From the NCBI GenBank assembly GCA_963924555.1, contig OZ004597.1, positions 4,916,404-4,980,403 on the forward strand: DNA of 64,000 nt, given 5' to 3'. The position numbers and the translations under genes are program-made. Positions 62,272 through 64,000 of the stretch are shown here, piece by piece. Source of the DNA: Crambe crambe (Eukaryota; Porifera; Demospongiae; Poecilosclerida; Crambeidae). Each line of letters starts with the position of its first letter. Positions within the stretch are counted from its first letter, which is position 1. The notes beneath the pieces are model-generated. The model ran no database searches, was not told where the DNA came from, and saw only the letters and a program-made list of their open reading frames with translations.

Positions 62272-64000
62272 TCTCCCCCTCCTTCAAGTTTGACGTCCTC
62301 GGCAAGGTCATCTTCTTCCCACCTTTCCCAAGCCTGTCGAGACATTCCATCGGCATTCTGATGATTCTTGCCAGTCTTGTATTGGACGGTGTAACTGAGG
62401 TGTTGCAAGGAGAGTGCCCAGCGTGCGAGTCGTCCTGTGAGTCGTTTGGATGTTTGCAATGCTTCCAGGGCCTTGTGATCAGTAGTAACGGTGAAATGTT
62501 TCCCCACCAGGTAGTGCCCAAAGTGGTCGATGGCCTTAACAAGTGCCAGACATTCTAATTCTGTAATGGCGTAATTACTTTCCGGTTGTGTCAGCTTTCT
62601 ACTGAAGTATGCTACAGGGAGGTCCACGCCGGATCTGGATACACTGAGTACTGCGCCAATCCCTTGTCCTGAAGCGTCAGTAGCTAATACAAAAGAATCC
62701 TCTGGAGAAGGAATAGTAAGTTGGGAGTGTTCACATAGGGTTTCTCGGAGAGATTTGAATGCTTGTTCCATGGGTTTGGTCCATCTCAGCTTGTTAGGGG
62801 ACTTGAGGCAAGTGGCCTCGGTAAGGGGCAAGGCGGTGGAGGAGAACCCTGGGATAAACTTTCGGTAGTACCCAAGCATCCCCAGGTATGATTTCAACTC
62901 TTTTTTTGTCATGGGTTTGCTAAATTCCCTAAGTGCCTTCACCCTTAGATCAGGAATTCCCACTGTACCTTTTCCCACTCTATGGCCTAGATATTCTATT
63001 TCTGCTACACCCCAAACACATTTCTTAAAGTTAGCTGTCAGGCCAGATTTCTTTAGTCTTTCCAGTACCTCCCTAATATGCTTGACATGATCTCCCCACT
63101 CCTTACTATGCACAACTATGTCATCGATATAACAACTTGAAAATGGTTCTAGGCCCTGCAGGACCTGTGTCATTGAGCGCTGAAATGTAGAGGGAGCATT
63201 CATGAGTCCAAAGGGCATACGGGTGAATTCAAATTTGCCCCATGGGGTTTGAAAGGCAGTCTTTGGCTGGTCCTCAGGATTCACAGGAATCTGCAAAAAT
63301 CCCTTGTTCAGGTCAATTTTTGTCAAATACTCAGCAGAATTAAGCTCATCTATGAGATCATCTATCCTTGGTATGGGATAGGGGTCTGGGGTTGTGATCT
63401 TGTTCAAATTCCGGTAATCAATGCAAAGCCTTAGGGAACCATCGGGTTTCCTAATGGGAACAACTGGGGAGGACCATGGACTCTTGGATGGCCTAATAAT
63501 CCCTTTTTCTTGCCAGGACTTAATCTCCTCTTTCAAGGGTTCTTTCCATGCAGGGGCTATTCTATGTGGGGGTGTCCAGGTAGGGTCATGGCTACCTGTG
63601 TTGATCTCATGACTTAACCCCACACCTTTCCCTAGACTACCATCTGTCTGAGCCTTGTAGTCTACAAGTATTTGTTCAATATCAGCACACTGTTGAGATT
63701 CCAAAAGTGTCTTCCAATTAGGCTCTGCTTTTTCTACCACTTCTACTTCATCAGCTACAATCACTCTAAGGATAGAGGCATCGGGGGCATTCCAGGTTTT
63801 CAATCTATTTATGTGGGCTGTGACACACTTTTTTCTTTTATGGGGGACCGCCAGCTCATATGTTACATCTGCTACCTTCCGCTTAACTTCATAGGGCCCT
63901 TCCCATCTGTCACCCAGTTTCCCACCAGGGTCTACAACACGGAGGAGTACCTGATCTCCCTTGGAGTAGTGTCTACTTTTTGCATTCTTTTCTGATCTGA
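62223..64000 (-). CDS. Pol C-terminus: integrase GPY module, RT and RNase H (partial)
   Basis: The frame is open from the window edge (64000) to a TAG at 62223. The first residues (SRHYSKGDQVLLRVV, RWEGPYEV, HINRLKTW) are the C-terminal module of integrase. Reverse transcriptase follows (RLCIDYRNLNKI, FEFTRMPFGLMNAP, CYIDDIVVHS), then RNase H with ATDASGQGIGAVLS, the ELECLAL helix and TDHKALEAL. Unlike the 49531 element, no stop precedes the LTR; the frame reads through the purine tract about 16 residues into the LTR. Catalytic Asp residues are present. N-terminal Gag, PR and the INT core must lie beyond the window. Confidence 0.85.
   Translation of the reverse strand, partial: RSEKNAKSRHYSKGDQVLLRVVDPGGKLGDRWEGPYEVKRKVADVTYELAVPHKRKKCVTAHINRLKTWNAPDASILRVIVADEVEVVEKAEPNWKTLLESQQCADIEQILVDYKAQTDGSLGKGVGLSHEINTGSHDPTWTPPHRIAPAWKEPLKEEIKSWQEKGIIRPSKSPWSSPVVPIRKPDGSLRLCIDYRNLNKITTPDPYPIPRIDDLIDELNSAEYLTKIDLNKGFLQIPVNPEDQPKTAFQTPWGKFEFTRMPFGLMNAPSTFQRSMTQVLQGLEPFSSCYIDDIVVHSKEWGDHVKHIREVLERLKKSGLTANFKKCVWGVAEIEYLGHRVGKGTVGIPDLRVKALREFSKPMTKKELKSYLGMLGYYRKFIPGFSSTALPLTEATCLKSPNKLRWTKPMEQAFKSLRETLCEHSQLTIPSPEDSFVLATDASGQGIGAVLSVSRSGVDLPVAYFSRKLTQPESNYAITELECLALVKAIDHFGHYLVGKHFTVTTDHKALEALQTSKRLTGRLARWALSLQHLSYTVQYKTGKNHQNADGMSRQAWERWEEDDLAEDVKLEGGGDVEGQPPREVTHGGTM

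Larger units (their letters stand above)
61729..64000 (-). mobile_element. Second Gmr1-like retrotransposon, 3' part, runs off the window
   Basis: On the minus strand, a GPY-type integrase end, RT and RNase H lead directly into a purine tract (complement of ATCTCCCCCTCCTTC) and an LTR at 62271-61729. It has the same INT-before-RT order as the element at 49531 but is clearly a different subfamily: the LTR shares only the first 15 bases or so (TGTGGAGGGACAGCC), and the proteins differ at many positions. The 5' half is outside the window. Confidence 0.8.

Overview
This is eukaryotic DNA, and most likely a demosponge genome of the Amphimedon type. That is inference: intron-rich genes with introns of about 60-400 bp and GT-AG borders sit beside single-exon genes, the metazoan genes TEX11 and SCAF4/8 are present, and lineage-expanded families typical of sponges occur (beta-helix multipass proteins, HIRAN/Ulp1 proteins, CARD-like coiled-coil proteins). 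No species can be proven from the window alone. No rRNA, tRNA or CRISPR array was seen.

Layout. 1-6076: repeat-rich DNA, probably an intron or upstream flank of the SCAF4/8-like gene. It holds a Mutator-like non-autonomous element (846-2421) and a complete pogo-type element (2780-5530, TA target duplication). The pogo element carries a broken transposase and, converging on it, an intact HIRAN-Ulp1 protease gene. 6077-9473 (+): the last three exons of an SCAF4/SCAF8-like CTD-associated factor. 9838-26746 (+): at least 18 exons of a TEX11/SPO22/ZIP4-like meiotic TPR protein. Its large introns host minus-strand genes: a secreted CAP protein, a multipass membrane protein, two small Ig or FN3 secreted proteins and a single-Ig membrane receptor with a tyrosine-bearing tail.

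27.3-30.3 kb: one intact secreted cysteine-rich gene with two decayed tandem copies. 31.0-44.9 kb: a minus-strand cluster of four intact single-exon genes and two decayed copies. They encode N-terminal CARD/death-fold-like domain(s), a coiled coil and a C-terminal membrane anchor, an arrangement reminiscent of MAVS-type tail-anchored adaptors. One of them (43084-41618) looks like a mosaic of its two neighbours. A frameshifted glycosyltransferase-like pseudogene (33393-34501) lies inside the cluster.

45.2-59.9 kb: two nearly identical genes for a secreted beta-helix ectodomain fused to about ten membrane segments. They are separated by a young, full-length LTR retrotransposon (49531-55010; LTRs 466 bp with one mismatch seen; 5-bp duplication ATAAG). 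Its polyprotein places integrase before reverse transcriptase/RNase H, the Gmr1-like order rather than the usual Ty3/gypsy order. 60.2-64.0 kb: a TIR-bounded element with an internal minisatellite, then the 3' part of a second, divergent Gmr1-like element on the minus strand that runs off the window.

The strongest candidates for something new are the two-gene pogo/Ulp1 element, the tail-anchored CARD-like cluster with its mosaic member, and the Gmr1-order retrotransposons.
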